A stretch of DNA of 64,000 nt, from positions 246,154 through 310,153 of the forward strand of contig NZ_QFFG01000005.1 of the NCBI RefSeq assembly GCF_003129485.1, written 5' to 3'. Shown piece by piece: positions 35,945 to 45,657 of the stretch. The position numbers were made by a program, and so were the translations under genes. How positions within the stretch are numbered: the stretch's first letter is position 1; the number at the start of each line of letters is the position of its first letter. This DNA is from Polaribacter aquimarinus (GTDB lineage: Bacteria; Bacteroidota; Bacteroidia; Flavobacteriales; Flavobacteriaceae). Under the pieces are notes generated by a model. It was given only the letters and a program-made list of their open reading frames with translations. It was not told where the DNA came from and searched no databases.

Positions 35945-37000
35945 ATGATGATTAAAAAAACAAGAGCAGAAATTACCAAATGTATCCTTCATAAAGTTGC
36001 GAATAAATTCAATAGCGGACACAATGTTTTTTCTGAAGATTTAATTCGTTTCGACCAAGAAAGCTATGATTTAATGAAAAGTTTTTTGTTAAAGCCATTT
36101 GGAAGTTTAACACAAAGTTATCGTTTTACACATCATGCAGATGTGCGTTTAAACGAACTAAATAATTATGCTTCAGAAGTTTTTAAGGAAGAAAATACAT
36201 TTATAGAATATTCTAAAAACATTGTCAATCATTTGTACGAACAATCCAATTCGGCACAAATAAAAACAGGAGATGTTATTGTTGTTTTTATAGAAGGTTT
36301 GGAGTATAAAGATGTATTAACAGAAGGAATCGGTGTTTTTAAAATAGAAAATAAAGTCGATTTTTTTCAGACCTATTTAGACGACAATGAAAGTTGGGAT
36401 GTTGTGGTTCAAAAAGGAATCTCCACAAAAAAGATAGACAAAGGTTGTTTAATTTTAAATACATCAGATACAGAAGGAACAGTTGTTTTTTCTGTAGATA
36501 ATAACAATTACGATGCACAATATTGGATTAAAAATTTCTTATCGGTAAAATTAGCAGACGATTATAATTCACACACTCAGAATTATTTAGAGTTGTGTAA
36601 AGAATTTTCCGAAGAAGTAATTAAACCAGAATTAGGAATGCACGAACAAGGTAATTTCTTAGCAAATACGGTAGATTATTTTAAAGAACACGAAGCTTTA
36701 GACTATCATAATTTTAAAGATGAAGTTTTTGAAGAAGACAAGCATAAAGAATTGTTTGACGACTATAAAAAACATTTCGAAACCTTAAACGATGTTTTAA
36801 TCAGAAATAATTTTGATGTTTCTGGAGTTGTTTTAAAAAAAGAAAAAAGTAAGTTAAAAACAGAGATTAAGTTAGATACCAACATCAATATTAAGTTAGA
36901 TGTAGATGCACCAGAAGCGGCTTCAGAATATTTAGAAAGAGGATATGATGAAGAAAAGAAAATGAAGTACTACAAAGTGTATTTTAATGAGGAGAAATAA
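35945..37000 (+). CDS. Nucleoid-associated protein (NdpA/YejK family)
   Basis: 351 residues. [22 protein letters not shown] and the middle region with [27 protein letters not shown] fit the 37-kDa nucleoid-associated protein family (NdpA). The C-terminus is Lys/Asp/Glu-rich. Family members bind DNA as structural components of the nucleoid; a role in phage defence or recombination is not indicated here. The start is one of two consecutive ATG codons (35945 or 35948). It converges on lipB and overlaps its end by 17 nt. Confidence 0.8.
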   Translation: MMIKKTRAEITKCILHKVANKFNSGHNVFSEDLIRFDQESYDLMKSFLLKPFGSLTQSYRFTHHADVRLNELNNYASEVFKEENTFIEYSKNIVNHLYEQSNSAQIKTGDVIVVFIEGLEYKDVLTEGIGVFKIENKVDFFQTYLDDNESWDVVVQKGISTKKIDKGCLILNTSDTEGTVVFSVDNNNYDAQYWIKNFLSVKLADDYNSHTQNYLELCKEFSEEVIKPELGMHEQGNFLANTVDYFKEHEALDYHNFKDEVFEEDKHKELFDDYKKHFETLNDVLIRNNFDVSGVVLKKEKSKLKTEIKLDTNINIKLDVDAPEAASEYLERGYDEEKKMKYYKVYFNEEK

Positions 37001-37694
37001 TAAATTCTTCTACTTCAAATAAAGTTTTAAAATGCTTTAAAATTTTACCTTTCACTTCGTCTAAATCTACTTTTTGATTAAGTTCAGCTTCCATAGAAGT
37101 GACTGCTTTCCCTTTTATTCCGCAAGGAATAATATTGTCAAAATAACCTAAATTCACATTGGTGTTCAGTGCAAAACCATGCATGGTTACCCAACGTGAA
37201 GAACGAATTCCCATAGCGCAAATTTTGCGAGCAAATGGAGTGCCAACATCTAGCCAAACTCCTGTTTCTCCTTCGCTTCTAGTTCCTTTTATTCCATATT
37301 CAGCAATAGTTAGAATAATCGTTTCTTCTAAAAGTCTAAGGTATTTATGAATATCTGTAAAAAAATTTTCTAAATCTAAAATAGGATAACCTACAATTTG
37401 CCCAGGACCGTGATAAGTAATGTCTCCACCACGATTTATTTTGTAAAAAGTTGCTCCTTTTTCAGATAATTGTTCTTCGTTTAATAACAAATTACTCATA
37501 TCTCCACTTTTACCTAAAGTGTAAACATGTGGATGTTCGACAAACAAAAAATGATTTTTTGTTAAGTTTTTCAGATTATTTCTTCGATTATTAATCTTTA
37601 CATCAACTATTTCTTGAAGTAAATTCGTTTGATAATCCCAAGTTTCTTTATAATCTTTTGCAGATAAGTCCTCTAGTAAAATGTTTCTATTCAT
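36984..37694 (-). CDS. lipB: Octanoyl-[acyl carrier protein]:protein octanoyltransferase
   Basis: A 236-residue cytoplasmic enzyme that moves octanoyl groups from ACP to lipoyl domains of 2-oxoacid dehydrogenases. [32 protein letters not shown] and [16 protein letters not shown] (catalytic Cys and Lys) are diagnostic. The start is the ATG at 37694; the longer open frame upstream would run into the divergent metallopeptidase gene. A TATCTTTG -7-type element (37706-37713, minus strand) lies 12 nt upstream. It is embedded in the spacer of the opposite-facing promoter. Confidence 0.95.
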   Translation of the reverse strand: MNRNILLEDLSAKDYKETWDYQTNLLQEIVDVKINNRRNNLKNLTKNHFLFVEHPHVYTLGKSGDMSNLLLNEEQLSEKGATFYKINRGGDITYHGPGQIVGYPILDLENFFTDIHKYLRLLEETIILTIAEYGIKGTRSEGETGVWLDVGTPFARKICAMGIRSSRWVTMHGFALNTNVNLGYFDNIIPCGIKGKAVTSMEAELNQKVDLDEVKGKILKHFKTLFEVEEFIISPH

Positions 37695-37702
37695 AATTCC
37701 AA

Positions 37703-37731
37703 TTGCAAAGATAAATATTTCCTTATATTTG
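37703..37731 (+). promoter_or_regulatory. Bacteroidota-type promoter for the secreted metallopeptidase
   Basis: TTG at 37703-37705, an 18-nt spacer, then TATATTTG at 37724-37731. It lies 37 nt before the ATG at 37768. The divergent lipB -7 candidate (37706-37713, minus strand) lies in the spacer, so the two promoters overlap face to face. Confidence 0.7.
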
Positions 37732-37767
37732 AAAGATTCAAATTGTTCGATTTTAATACTAAGACCT

Positions 37768-40700
37768 ATGAAAATTAGATTATACTTTCTTTTTGTTATT
37801 GCAATTTCGATACTCAATAATGGTGCTTTATTGGCACAAGAAGTTTGGAAAAAAGTCAATAAGGAAGTGTACCATCTTAATGAAAATGAAATTTTAGAAA
37901 AGCAAAATTTCCCTAAACAATTTGATTTGTTATCTTTTGACTCAAATATTTTTTCTAAAAAGATAAAAAGCGCAAAGAAACCTTTATTGTTGCTTCCCAA
38001 TTCAGAAGGGGGTTTTTCTAGATATCAAATAGTAGAAACATCTAATTTATCATCAGAGTTATCAAGAAAATTTCCTATGATTAAATCTTATACGGCTTAT
38101 GGAGTGGACAATCCTACTTCTATAGCTAAAATAAGTATTGGAACAGATGGCTTTCATGCAGTTGTTTTTTCTCCAGGAAAAGAAACTTTATATGTTGACC
38201 CTTATTCGAAAGATAGAAAAAAATATATTTCTTATTCAAGAAAAGATTTGAGCCCAGAAAACAAACAGTTTGCTTGTAGGGTTGAACAATCTGAAGAAAA
38301 TAGAGTTCAAAGTTCTTTGTTTTCAAGGACTTCAAACAACGGGGTTTTAAGAACTTTTCGTTTAGCTTTGGCCTGTACAGGAGAGTATGCTCAATTTCAT
38401 TTAACTCGACAAAATGTACCAAATACTGCAACTTCAGAAGTAAAAAAAGCAGCAGTACTATCAGCAATGAACACCTCTATAACTAGAGTTAATGGGGTTT
38501 TTGAAAAAGACTTATCAGTAAATTTAAAAATTATTGATAATAATGATCAGCTCATTTTTTTAGACCCGAATACAGATAACCTTACCAATTCAAATGAAGG
38601 TGTTTTGATTAATGAAATTCAGTCGGTGATTGATAGTAAGGTAGGTAACGGAAGTTATGATTTAGGGCATGTTTTTAGCACTGGAGATAATGCAGGTATT
38701 GCTGTATTTAGATCAGCATGTAGTTCATCCAGTAAAGCTCAAGGGGTTACCGGAAGAACATCACCAATAGGTGATGCTTATGATATCGATTTTGTAATAC
38801 ACGAACTAGGGCATCAATTTGGTGCAAATCATACATTTAATAATTCGTGTGGAGATAATAGAGAGTCAAGTACGGCAGTAGAACCTGGAAGTGGTTCTAC
38901 AATTATGGGGTATGCAGGTATCTGTAACCCTAACGTTCAAAGTGGTAGTGATGATCATTTTCATTCCATAAGTGTTACTGAAATGCTTAACTTTATTCAA
39001 ACATCAGCTACATGTTATACAACAACAAATACTGGTAATAGCGCTCCAACGGCTAATGCTGGTTTAGATTATTCAATCCCAAAATCTACACCATTTATAT
39101 TAAGAGGTTCAGCAACGGATGCAGATGGAACTTCTGGACTAACCTATAATTGGGAACAAATAGATACTCAAATTGCTACTATGCCGCCATTAGAAACTAG
39201 TATTGGAGGACCAATGTTTAGATCGTTTGCCTCTCAAACAACGCCTAACAGATATATGCCTGCATTAAATACGGTAATTGGAGGAAGTACATCATCTACT
39301 TGGGAGGTGGTTCCTTCTATAGCAAGAGATATGAATTTTTCTTTCTTAGTAAGAGATAATCATGTGGGAGGAGGATCTGTAGCAAGAGATGATATGAAAG
39401 TAACGGTTGTTGATGCAAATCCATTTACTGTTACTGCACCTAATATTCCTGTTTCTTGGGATGTAGGAACTTCTCAAACTATTTCTTGGAATAAAGGAAC
39501 AACCGATACAGCGCCTATTAATTGTAACAATGTAAATATTAAGATGTCTACCGATGGTGGAATGACTTTTCCAATTACATTAAAAGCAAACACCCCAAAT
39601 GATGGATCAGAAAATGTTTTAATACCTAATACCCCTTCCACTCAAGTTAGAATTATGGTAGAAGCGGCAGATAACATTTTTTATAATGTTAATACTGTAA
39701 ACATTACTATAAATTCTTCTGAACCTACATTTTTACTAGTGGAAAATAGTGGAACTCAATATGCATGTAATACAGGTAATGAAAAAGCAACTTATAGCCT
39801 AAATTTTGATTTTATTAATGGTTTTTCAGAAACCGTAACATTATCTGCAACAGGTCATCCTAATGGGGTTAATGTAACTTTTAATCCTAGCACAATAAGT
39901 AGTGATGGAAACGTAACGATGGAAGTTTCTAATTTTAATGGGCAATCTCCTCAAGCCTACATTATAAATGTTTTGGCTAGTGCAAATAGTTTGAGTCGAA
40001 GTATTAATTTAGGGTTTAATTTAACATCCAGTACATTTACCCAAGTTAAACTTACTGCACCTGTTAATGGAGCTCAAAATGTAAATTTAAGTACAGAATT
40101 TAATTGGGAAGCTGACTCTAATGCTTCTTCTTATGATATTCAAGTAGCTTCAGATAGTGGTTTTTCTACTATTTTAATTAGTACTAATGTTACGACAAAT
40201 TCTTATAAAGCTTCTGGGCTATCTGGCAACACTACTTATTATTGGAGAGTAAAACCTAAGAACAGTTGTGGAGAAGGTACTTTTTCTAATGTTTTTAGTT
40301 ATAAAACTTTAACCCCATCATATTGTGTGTCAACTTTTACAGATGAAGCAGGTGGTTCAGAACATATTACAAATGTTACTTTTAATACAATCAATAATGA
40401 TTCAGGAAATGATACTGTTGATGGATATCAAGACTTTTCTTCGATAACTACTAATGTAAAAAGAGGAGATGCACATCAAGTTAGTGTAACTTTTAATACA
40501 GGAGGGTATCAAGATCATTGCTATGTTTTTATTGATTGGAATCAAGATTACATCTTTGATAAAGATGAAGAACGTTACGATTTGGGTTCTAGATTTGATA
40601 AAGATGGAAATACAAGTACAACAGATGAAAGTACAATAACATTTTCAATTAATGTGCCTAATGATGCTGCATTCGGAAGAACGAGAATGAGAGTAGTTGT

Positions 40701-41079
40701 TGAATATGATGACCCAACTGATAATTTTGGCGACGGGCCTTGTGATGCAGATCACTTGACAGAGTGGGGAGAGACAGAAGATTACTCGATAATTGTTGAT
40801 AATACTGCTTCTATAGAAGATGTTGTTTTTCAGGGGTTTAATTTATTTCCGAACCCAACAAAAGGAGAGTTTACTTTAAATCTAAAAGTCATAAATACTG
40901 ATAAAGTTTCTGTTCAATTATTTGATGTAAGAGGAAGGTTGATAGATGAGAAAAACTATGTAAATACTGTAACTAATTTTTCAAAGAAAATTTTCTTTCA
41001 AAAAGCTTCTAGCGGATTGTATTTGTTAAAAGTTATTAATGGAAATAAACAGACTACAAGAAAACTAATTATTGATTAA
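37768..41079 (+). CDS. T9SS-secreted M12B-type (reprolysin-like) zinc metallopeptidase
   Basis: A 1103-residue secreted protease with a signal peptide ending GALLAQE. A propeptide-like region (~25-195) precedes the catalytic domain, which starts [14 protein letters not shown]. The zinc site is [11 protein letters not shown] (His345, Glu346, His349, His355) with a Met-turn STIMGYAG. Further modules are a PKD/Ig-like domain (about residue 430 onward), a fibronectin type III-like domain (~780-860, [20 protein letters not shown]), a GEVED domain ([20 protein letters not shown], ending [12 protein letters not shown]) and a T9SS type A sorting domain at the end. The start is the ATG at 37768, which gives a clean signal peptide. 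It probably degrades extracellular protein. Confidence 0.9.
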   Translation: MKIRLYFLFVIAISILNNGALLAQEVWKKVNKEVYHLNENEILEKQNFPKQFDLLSFDSNIFSKKIKSAKKPLLLLPNSEGGFSRYQIVETSNLSSELSRKFPMIKSYTAYGVDNPTSIAKISIGTDGFHAVVFSPGKETLYVDPYSKDRKKYISYSRKDLSPENKQFACRVEQSEENRVQSSLFSRTSNNGVLRTFRLALACTGEYAQFHLTRQNVPNTATSEVKKAAVLSAMNTSITRVNGVFEKDLSVNLKIIDNNDQLIFLDPNTDNLTNSNEGVLINEIQSVIDSKVGNGSYDLGHVFSTGDNAGIAVFRSACSSSSKAQGVTGRTSPIGDAYDIDFVIHELGHQFGANHTFNNSCGDNRESSTAVEPGSGSTIMGYAGICNPNVQSGSDDHFHSISVTEMLNFIQTSATCYTTTNTGNSAPTANAGLDYSIPKSTPFILRGSATDADGTSGLTYNWEQIDTQIATMPPLETSIGGPMFRSFASQTTPNRYMPALNTVIGGSTSSTWEVVPSIARDMNFSFLVRDNHVGGGSVARDDMKVTVVDANPFTVTAPNIPVSWDVGTSQTISWNKGTTDTAPINCNNVNIKMSTDGGMTFPITLKANTPNDGSENVLIPNTPSTQVRIMVEAADNIFYNVNTVNITINSSEPTFLLVENSGTQYACNTGNEKATYSLNFDFINGFSETVTLSATGHPNGVNVTFNPSTISSDGNVTMEVSNFNGQSPQAYIINVLASANSLSRSINLGFNLTSSTFTQVKLTAPVNGAQNVNLSTEFNWEADSNASSYDIQVASDSGFSTILISTNVTTNSYKASGLSGNTTYYWRVKPKNSCGEGTFSNVFSYKTLTPSYCVSTFTDEAGGSEHITNVTFNTINNDSGNDTVDGYQDFSSITTNVKRGDAHQVSVTFNTGGYQDHCYVFIDWNQDYIFDKDEERYDLGSRFDKDGNTSTTDESTITFSINVPNDAAFGRTRMRVVVEYDDPTDNFGDGPCDADHLTEWGETEDYSIIVDNTASIEDVVFQGFNLFPNPTKGEFTLNLKVINTDKVSVQLFDVRGRLIDEKNYVNTVTNFSKKIFFQKASSGLYLLKVINGNKQTTRKLIID

Positions 41080-41093
41080 TGAGTTTTACTATT

Positions 41094-41130
41094 AAAAAAG
41101 CCTCAATAGTTGATATTGAGGCTTTTTTTT
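41094..41130. terminator. Bidirectional intrinsic terminator
   Basis: CCTCAATA (41101-41108) and TATTGAGG (41114-41121) flank a 5-nt loop, with an A-run before and a T-run after. It serves the metallopeptidase (+) and P5C dehydrogenase (-) genes. Confidence 0.9.
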
Positions 41131-41139
41131 AAGATTTTT

Positions 41140-42765
41140 TTATCCTAAAAAAGGATATTTGTAATCTTGAGGACTTACAAAAGTTTCTTTAATTAACCTT
41201 ACTGATGTCCAACGTAATAAATTTTGAGCAGAACCTGCCTTGTCGTTAGTTCCAGATGATCTTGCGCCTCCAAAAGGTTGTTGACCAACAACTGCTCCTG
41301 TAGGTTTATCATTAATATAAAAGTTTCCTGCTGCATTTTCTAAAGCTTTAGATGCTTGCTCCACGATATACCTGTCAGTTGAGAAAATAGCACCAGTTAA
41401 AGCATATTCTGTAGATTCATCCACTAATTTTAATGAAGATTCCCATTCTGCATCTTCGTAAATGTAAATTGTAATTACTGGCCCAAACAACTCAGTTGTC
41501 ATGGTTGCATATGTAGCAGATTTTGCTAAAATTACAGTGGGTTCAATAAAATATCCTTTAGATTTATCATGATTTCCACCTATAATAACTTCTGCATCAG
41601 AATCTGCTTTTGCAGCATCAATATATTTTGAGATTTTATCAAAAGAGCCTTCATGAATAACCGCATTTACAAAATTACTGGGATCTTCTGGAGATCCCAT
41701 TTTTAATTCAGATGTTTGAACTTCTAGATGTTTTCGAACATCAGTCCAAATTGAAACAGGAATATAAGCTCTAGAAGCAGCAGAACATTTTTGACCTTGG
41801 TATTCAAAAGCACCTCTAGTAATAGCAGTCGCAACTTGTAAAGGGTTTGCGGAATTGTGTGCCCAAATAAAATCCTTACCTCCAGTTTCTCCTACAATTC
41901 TTGGATAGGTTTTATAGGTATGAATATTATTACCTATTTGTTTCCATAATTCTTTAAAAACAAAAGTAGAACCAGTAAAGTGTAATCCTGAGAAATCAGG
42001 AGAACTTAAAACTGTATCTGTAATCATTACAGGGTCACCATAAACAACATTAATAACCCCATCTGGTAAACCAGCTTCTTTAAATAAATCTACAATTACT
42101 TGAGCAGAATAGGCTTGATGATCAGAAGGTTTCCAAACAACAACATTACCCATTAATGCTGCTGAAGCTGGTAAATTAGCAGCAATAGACGTAAAGTTAA
42201 AAGGAGAAATTGCATAAACAAACCCTTCTAAGGGTCTGTACTCAACTCTATTCCAAATTCCTGGTGCAGATGCTGGTTGATCTTTAAAAATATCAGTCAT
42301 GTATTGCACATTAAATCTAAAAAAATCAATCATTTCACAAGCTGCATCTATTTCAGCTTGATGTACATTCTTAGATTGTGCAATCATTGTCGCTGCGTTC
42401 ATTTTCGCTCTGTAAGGTCCAGCTAATAATTCTGCAGCTTTTAAAAAAATAGAAGCACGTTCCATCCAAGAAACAGAAGACCATGCTTCTCTTGCGGCTA
42501 AAGCGGTAGTTATGGCTTTATCTATATGTTTTTTTTCTGCAATATGATATTGGCCAACAATATGTTGATGGTCGTGAGGAGGAGTAATATTTCTGGTGTT
42601 ACCAGTTCTAATTTCTTCTCCATTAATGTGCATTGGTACATCAATATTGCTATTAAACATTGTTTTGTAAGTAGCTAATAATTCTTCTCTTTCGGGAGAA
42701 CCAGGAGTGTATCCCTTTACAGGTTCATTAACTGCTTTCGGAACATTAAAAAATCCTCTTGTCAT
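41140..42765 (-). CDS. pruA: L-glutamate gamma-semialdehyde (P5C) dehydrogenase
   Basis: 541 residues, an aldehyde dehydrogenase that oxidises glutamate semialdehyde to glutamate, the second step of proline breakdown. Cofactor and active-site motifs are VGETGGKDFIWAHNSANP (general-base Glu), GAFEYQGQKCSAASRAYIP (catalytic Cys) and PTGAVVGQQPFGGARSSGTN near the end. The start MTRGFFNVPKAVNEPVKGY is typical of the single-function P5C dehydrogenases of Bacteroidota. No proline dehydrogenase gene lies nearby. Confidence 0.94.
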   Translation of the reverse strand: MTRGFFNVPKAVNEPVKGYTPGSPEREELLATYKTMFNSNIDVPMHINGEEIRTGNTRNITPPHDHQHIVGQYHIAEKKHIDKAITTALAAREAWSSVSWMERASIFLKAAELLAGPYRAKMNAATMIAQSKNVHQAEIDAACEMIDFFRFNVQYMTDIFKDQPASAPGIWNRVEYRPLEGFVYAISPFNFTSIAANLPASAALMGNVVVWKPSDHQAYSAQVIVDLFKEAGLPDGVINVVYGDPVMITDTVLSSPDFSGLHFTGSTFVFKELWKQIGNNIHTYKTYPRIVGETGGKDFIWAHNSANPLQVATAITRGAFEYQGQKCSAASRAYIPVSIWTDVRKHLEVQTSELKMGSPEDPSNFVNAVIHEGSFDKISKYIDAAKADSDAEVIIGGNHDKSKGYFIEPTVILAKSATYATMTTELFGPVITIYIYEDAEWESSLKLVDESTEYALTGAIFSTDRYIVEQASKALENAAGNFYINDKPTGAVVGQQPFGGARSSGTNDKAGSAQNLLRWTSVRLIKETFVSPQDYKYPFLG

Positions 42766-42807
42766 ATTGTATGTTTTTTAGATTTAATCGACTAATTTTG
42801 AGAATTA

Positions 42808-42815
42808 CAAAGTTA
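42808..42815 (-). promoter_or_regulatory. Candidate -7 element of pruA
   Basis: Minus-strand TAACTTTG is an exact TAnnTTTG match, 42 nt upstream of the pruA ATG. A clear TTG at the standard distance was not found. Confidence 0.45.
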
Positions 42816-42921
42816 CAATTTTTGTTTCAATAAATTTAAAGGATATTTAATGTCTTTTGTTGCAGTAAATTCAATAAAATTAACAAATTACAAAGTTTAT
42901 CATAAATAAGATGCTATTGCC

Positions 42922-43605
42922 ATGTGTACAGTAACTTACCTGCCTTTAGGGAAAAATGATTTTATTTTAACTTCTAATAGGGATGAAACTCCTTTAAGAA
43001 AAACTATCGAACCCAAGAAGTACATAGAAAATGGAGTGGAGTTAACTTATCCAAAAGATGAGATTGCTGGAGGAACTTGGATTGGTTTTAGTGAAAAAAA
43101 ACGTTTGGTTTGTTTATTAAACGGAGGTTTTGTAAATCATCAAAGAAAATTACCTTATAAGATGAGTAGAGGTATTATTGTAAAAAATATTTTATCTTCA
43201 GATGATGGAATATTGTTTATTAATAGTTTTGATTTTGATGGAATAGAACCTTTTACTTTAATTATGGTAGATTGGAATAGTGGTTTAGAAACTTTTGAAT
43301 TGATTTGGGATGGAAGTCAAAAATATTTTTCGAAACTAAAACAAGAACCAAAAATTTGGTCTTCTTCTACCTTATATACTGATGATATGAAAAATGATAG
43401 AAAAATTTGGTTTTCGAATTGGTTGCAGAATCATAAAAAATATCAACAAAAAGATATTTTAGAATTTCATCAGAATGAAAGTTTAGGAAGTACAGAAATG
43501 TCACCTAAAATGAAACGCAGTTTTGTAGAAACCGTAAGTGTTACGTCTATACAAAAAACAGATAAAATTAGTCTTGAATATATAGATTTTTTAAAGGAAT
43601 TATAA
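42922..43605 (+). CDS. NRDE (TANGO2-like) family protein
   Basis: 227 residues. MCTVTYLPLGKNDFILTSNRDET has the Asn-Arg-Asp-Glu motif and the N-terminal Cys2 typical of this Ntn-hydrolase-like family, with GGTWIGFSEKKRLVCLLNGG following. Family members are linked to haem or lipid handling in eukaryotes; the bacterial role is unclear. It converges on the DUF3667 gene, and the sequence TTATAA (43600-43605) supplies the stop codon of each on opposite strands. Confidence 0.85.
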   Translation: MCTVTYLPLGKNDFILTSNRDETPLRKTIEPKKYIENGVELTYPKDEIAGGTWIGFSEKKRLVCLLNGGFVNHQRKLPYKMSRGIIVKNILSSDDGILFINSFDFDGIEPFTLIMVDWNSGLETFELIWDGSQKYFSKLKQEPKIWSSSTLYTDDMKNDRKIWFSNWLQNHKKYQQKDILEFHQNESLGSTEMSPKMKRSFVETVSVTSIQKTDKISLEYIDFLKEL

Positions 43606-44742
43606 AATCATAAGGGCTAAAGATACAATTAAGCCAGCGCCAATTGTGGCTACAAAACCATAACTTATATTAAGTAGTATAAATTTAAAAAACGTTTTGA
43701 AATACCCTTGTTGGTAAAACTTTTTTAATGCAATAAATAAGTATAACAGAAATAAAGTAAAAAAGACCCATACACCTGGTTTAAATTTAAAAATTAAAAA
43801 TAAAAAGTATATCGAAAACAACATAAAGAAAACAGTTTGTATATGGAAAACAAATACAAGATGATCTACATAGGTGTATTTTCTTCGGATGTAAAAAAAC
43901 TTTAGAAAAATTGTAAAAATTGGCAGCAGTATAAATAAAGCTACCGAACCATAAGATAATAGTTGGTTTAATTTTTCTTCTCTTGTTTCTTCGCTTTTAG
44001 CAAAAGAGTATATGGCCTTAGCTCTTGTAAATAAAAAACGATTGGTAAAGTTTTTTTCATACTTTAATGAATCTAAGGCAGGATCAATTTTTGTGTCTGG
44101 ATTTACTTGTACGTATTTTACAAATTTATCTAATCTAGAATCGTCACCAAATTGAAATGTAAAATTATCATTGTTTTTTTTGGTTTTAATAGTGTCTTTT
44201 GCTTTTTCTTTAATCTTTTGTATGACTTTTTCTTTAGCTTTTTTAGGTGTAGGAATTACAAAACCATCCATTTGTTTGTCTACATTATTGATAATGGTGT
44301 CTAATTCTGCTTTGGTGAGTTTTTTCTTTTTTTGCTGAATAGAATCTTTTTTTACAGAAACAGCAGTTTCATTTTTTGTTTCTTTTGTTAATGCTTCAAT
44401 TTTTTGAATAGATTGGTGTAAACCAATTAACAAGAAGAAAATAATTGAGACAGTTAAATAAAATCGAAAAGGATTAGAATATCGCTGTCTTTTTCCTTCA
44501 ATAAAGTTTCTAGAAACTACTCCAGGTTTTATTAAAAGCGGAATAAGAGTATTCCAGAATTTTGCTTCGAAATTAAATAATCCATTAAATATTTCATAAA
44601 TGAAACTCTTGAATGTAATTTTATTTCCTTTGTTAGCCTGTCCACAATCTGGGCAAAAATTTTCTTTACCAGAGAAAGGGTGCCCGCAATTTAGACATTC
44701 TGGGTCTTTATATACGACTACTTTTTTCTTTTTAGATTTTAT
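43600..44742 (-). CDS. DUF3667 membrane protein with zinc ribbon, probable ATA start
   Basis: About 380 residues. The N-terminal zinc ribbon is ECLNCGHPFSGKENFCPDCG, then NKITFKSFIYEIFNGLF and NPFRFYLTVSIIFFLL, typical of DUF3667 proteins of Flavobacteriaceae. A Lys-rich linker and several membrane segments follow. The frame is open back to a stop at 44758-44760 but contains no ATG, GTG or TTG before the zinc ribbon; the first such codon is a TTG inside the first membrane segment. The best start is ATA at 44742-44740. It overlaps the apaG stop in the order TAATA, where TAATG would be normal, and gives an expected N-terminus (Lys-Ser-Lys-Lys). ATT at 44754 or 44751 is an alternative. Function unknown. 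Confidence 0.7.
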   Translation of the reverse strand: MKSKKKKVVVYKDPECLNCGHPFSGKENFCPDCGQANKGNKITFKSFIYEIFNGLFNFEAKFWNTLIPLLIKPGVVSRNFIEGKRQRYSNPFRFYLTVSIIFFLLIGLHQSIQKIEALTKETKNETAVSVKKDSIQQKKKKLTKAELDTIINNVDKQMDGFVIPTPKKAKEKVIQKIKEKAKDTIKTKKNNDNFTFQFGDDSRLDKFVKYVQVNPDTKIDPALDSLKYEKNFTNRFLFTRAKAIYSFAKSEETREEKLNQLLSYGSVALFILLPIFTIFLKFFYIRRKYTYVDHLVFVFHIQTVFFMLFSIYFLFLIFKFKPGVWVFFTLFLLYLFIALKKFYQQGYFKTFFKFILLNISYGFVATIGAGLIVSLALMIL

Positions 44743-45128
44743 TAGTTTAATAATGTTTTAGTTGAAAGTTGAAAAGTGGGAATAATTACTTTAAATTGTT
44801 CGAAAGTTTGCATGTTTATCATGGTGTAAAACCCTTTCATTGCACCGATATTTGATTCTAAAAAACAGCCAGAACTGTAAGTGTATGTGTCGTTTGGTTT
44901 TAAAACAGGTGTTTGTCCAACAACTCCCTCACCACTTACAATTTCAGTTTGATTTAGTGAATCAAAAATTTTCCAAAAACGGTCTGTTAGTTTTACCGTG
45001 TCTGAAGACTTGTTTTCTATAGTGATATAATAGCTAAATACATAGTACAACCTATTATTTCTGTAGCTTGTGCCATTAGCTTTGGTTTTTACCGAAATTT
45101 TTATGCCTTTTGTTATTTGCTGAAACAT
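44742..45128 (-). CDS. apaG: ApaG-domain protein
   Basis: A 128-residue single-domain protein of the ApaG family (DUF525). The pattern FSYYITIENKSSDTVKLTDRFWKIFDS, VVGQTPVLKPNDTYTYSSGC and GAMKGFYTM matches the family's immunoglobulin-like fold. It is associated with Co2+/Mg2+ handling and diadenosine tetraphosphate levels in enterobacteria; its biochemical role is unsettled. The DUF3667 gene overlaps its stop codon, implying coupled translation. Confidence 0.92.
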   Translation of the reverse strand: MFQQITKGIKISVKTKANGTSYRNNRLYYVFSYYITIENKSSDTVKLTDRFWKIFDSLNQTEIVSGEGVVGQTPVLKPNDTYTYSSGCFLESNIGAMKGFYTMINMQTFEQFKVIIPTFQLSTKTLLN

Positions 45129-45182
45129 ACTTAGTAAATGTAGCTTTTTTGTTTTTTATTGACAAACTTTTTTTTAAAACAA

Positions 45183-45216
45183 AAAAAACCACAATATTTA
45201 AGTATTGTGGTTTTTA
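45183..45216 (-). terminator. Intrinsic terminator between lipoprotein gene and apaG (minus strand)
   Basis: Inverted repeat ACCACAATA / TATTGTGGT (arms around 45188-45196 and 45203-45211) with a T-run on the minus strand. It ends the lipoprotein unit before apaG. Confidence 0.85.
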
Positions 45217-45230
45217 ATTTTTAACTAAAA

Positions 45231-45650
45231 CTATTTATTAGTTTTCGGTTTTTTTAACACTACTTCTTTTTTTTGATTGAATAGCTTGCCATCGATTTTA
45301 TAGCTTAACATAATGGTTTCTTTTTTATTAGAATCGGTTAAGTCAAATTTTCTAAAACCAAATAGATAATTACCTTTTGATAAAATTTCATTTATTTTTG
45401 TTGAACTTAATCCTGTACTTAAATCTTTTAGATATAAACTTTCTTTTATCTCGGTTCCATTAAGTGTGATGCTTTTAAAAGTTATATCCTTTTTAACCTT
45501 TATAGTGATATAATAGGCTAAATGATTCTTACCTTTTGAAAGTCCAGAAATATTCAATGTTTTATTAGCTTCTATAATAGATATATATTCTGAGCATCCG
45601 AAAAATAAAAACATACTAATGAGAAGAGAAAAAAGTTTTAAATGTTTCAT
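45231..45650 (-). CDS. Hypothetical lipoprotein
   Basis: 139 residues starting MKHLKLFSLLISMFLFFGCS. The lipobox FFGC makes Cys19 the lipid site. The mature part is Lys-rich with beta-strand-like sequence (NHLAYYITIKVKKDITFKSI) and no recognised family. The start is the ATG at 45650, only 7 nt after the stop of the upstream propeller gene; a longer frame would overlap that gene. It is probably co-transcribed with the propeller gene. Confidence 0.75.
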   Translation of the reverse strand: MKHLKLFSLLISMFLFFGCSEYISIIEANKTLNISGLSKGKNHLAYYITIKVKKDITFKSITLNGTEIKESLYLKDLSTGLSSTKINEILSKGNYLFGFRKFDLTDSNKKETIMLSYKIDGKLFNQKKEVVLKKPKTNK

Positions 45651-45657
45651 AAATGGG

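Noticed and set aside
37695..38000. N-terminal extension of lipB into the metallopeptidase gene
   Set aside because: LipB proteins start near [10 protein letters not shown]; the extra ~100 residues are antisense to the protease signal peptide region.
43600..44433. DUF3667 gene starting at the internal TTG near 44433
   Set aside because: It would cut the conserved zinc ribbon and the first part of the membrane region that the open frame upstream encodes intact.
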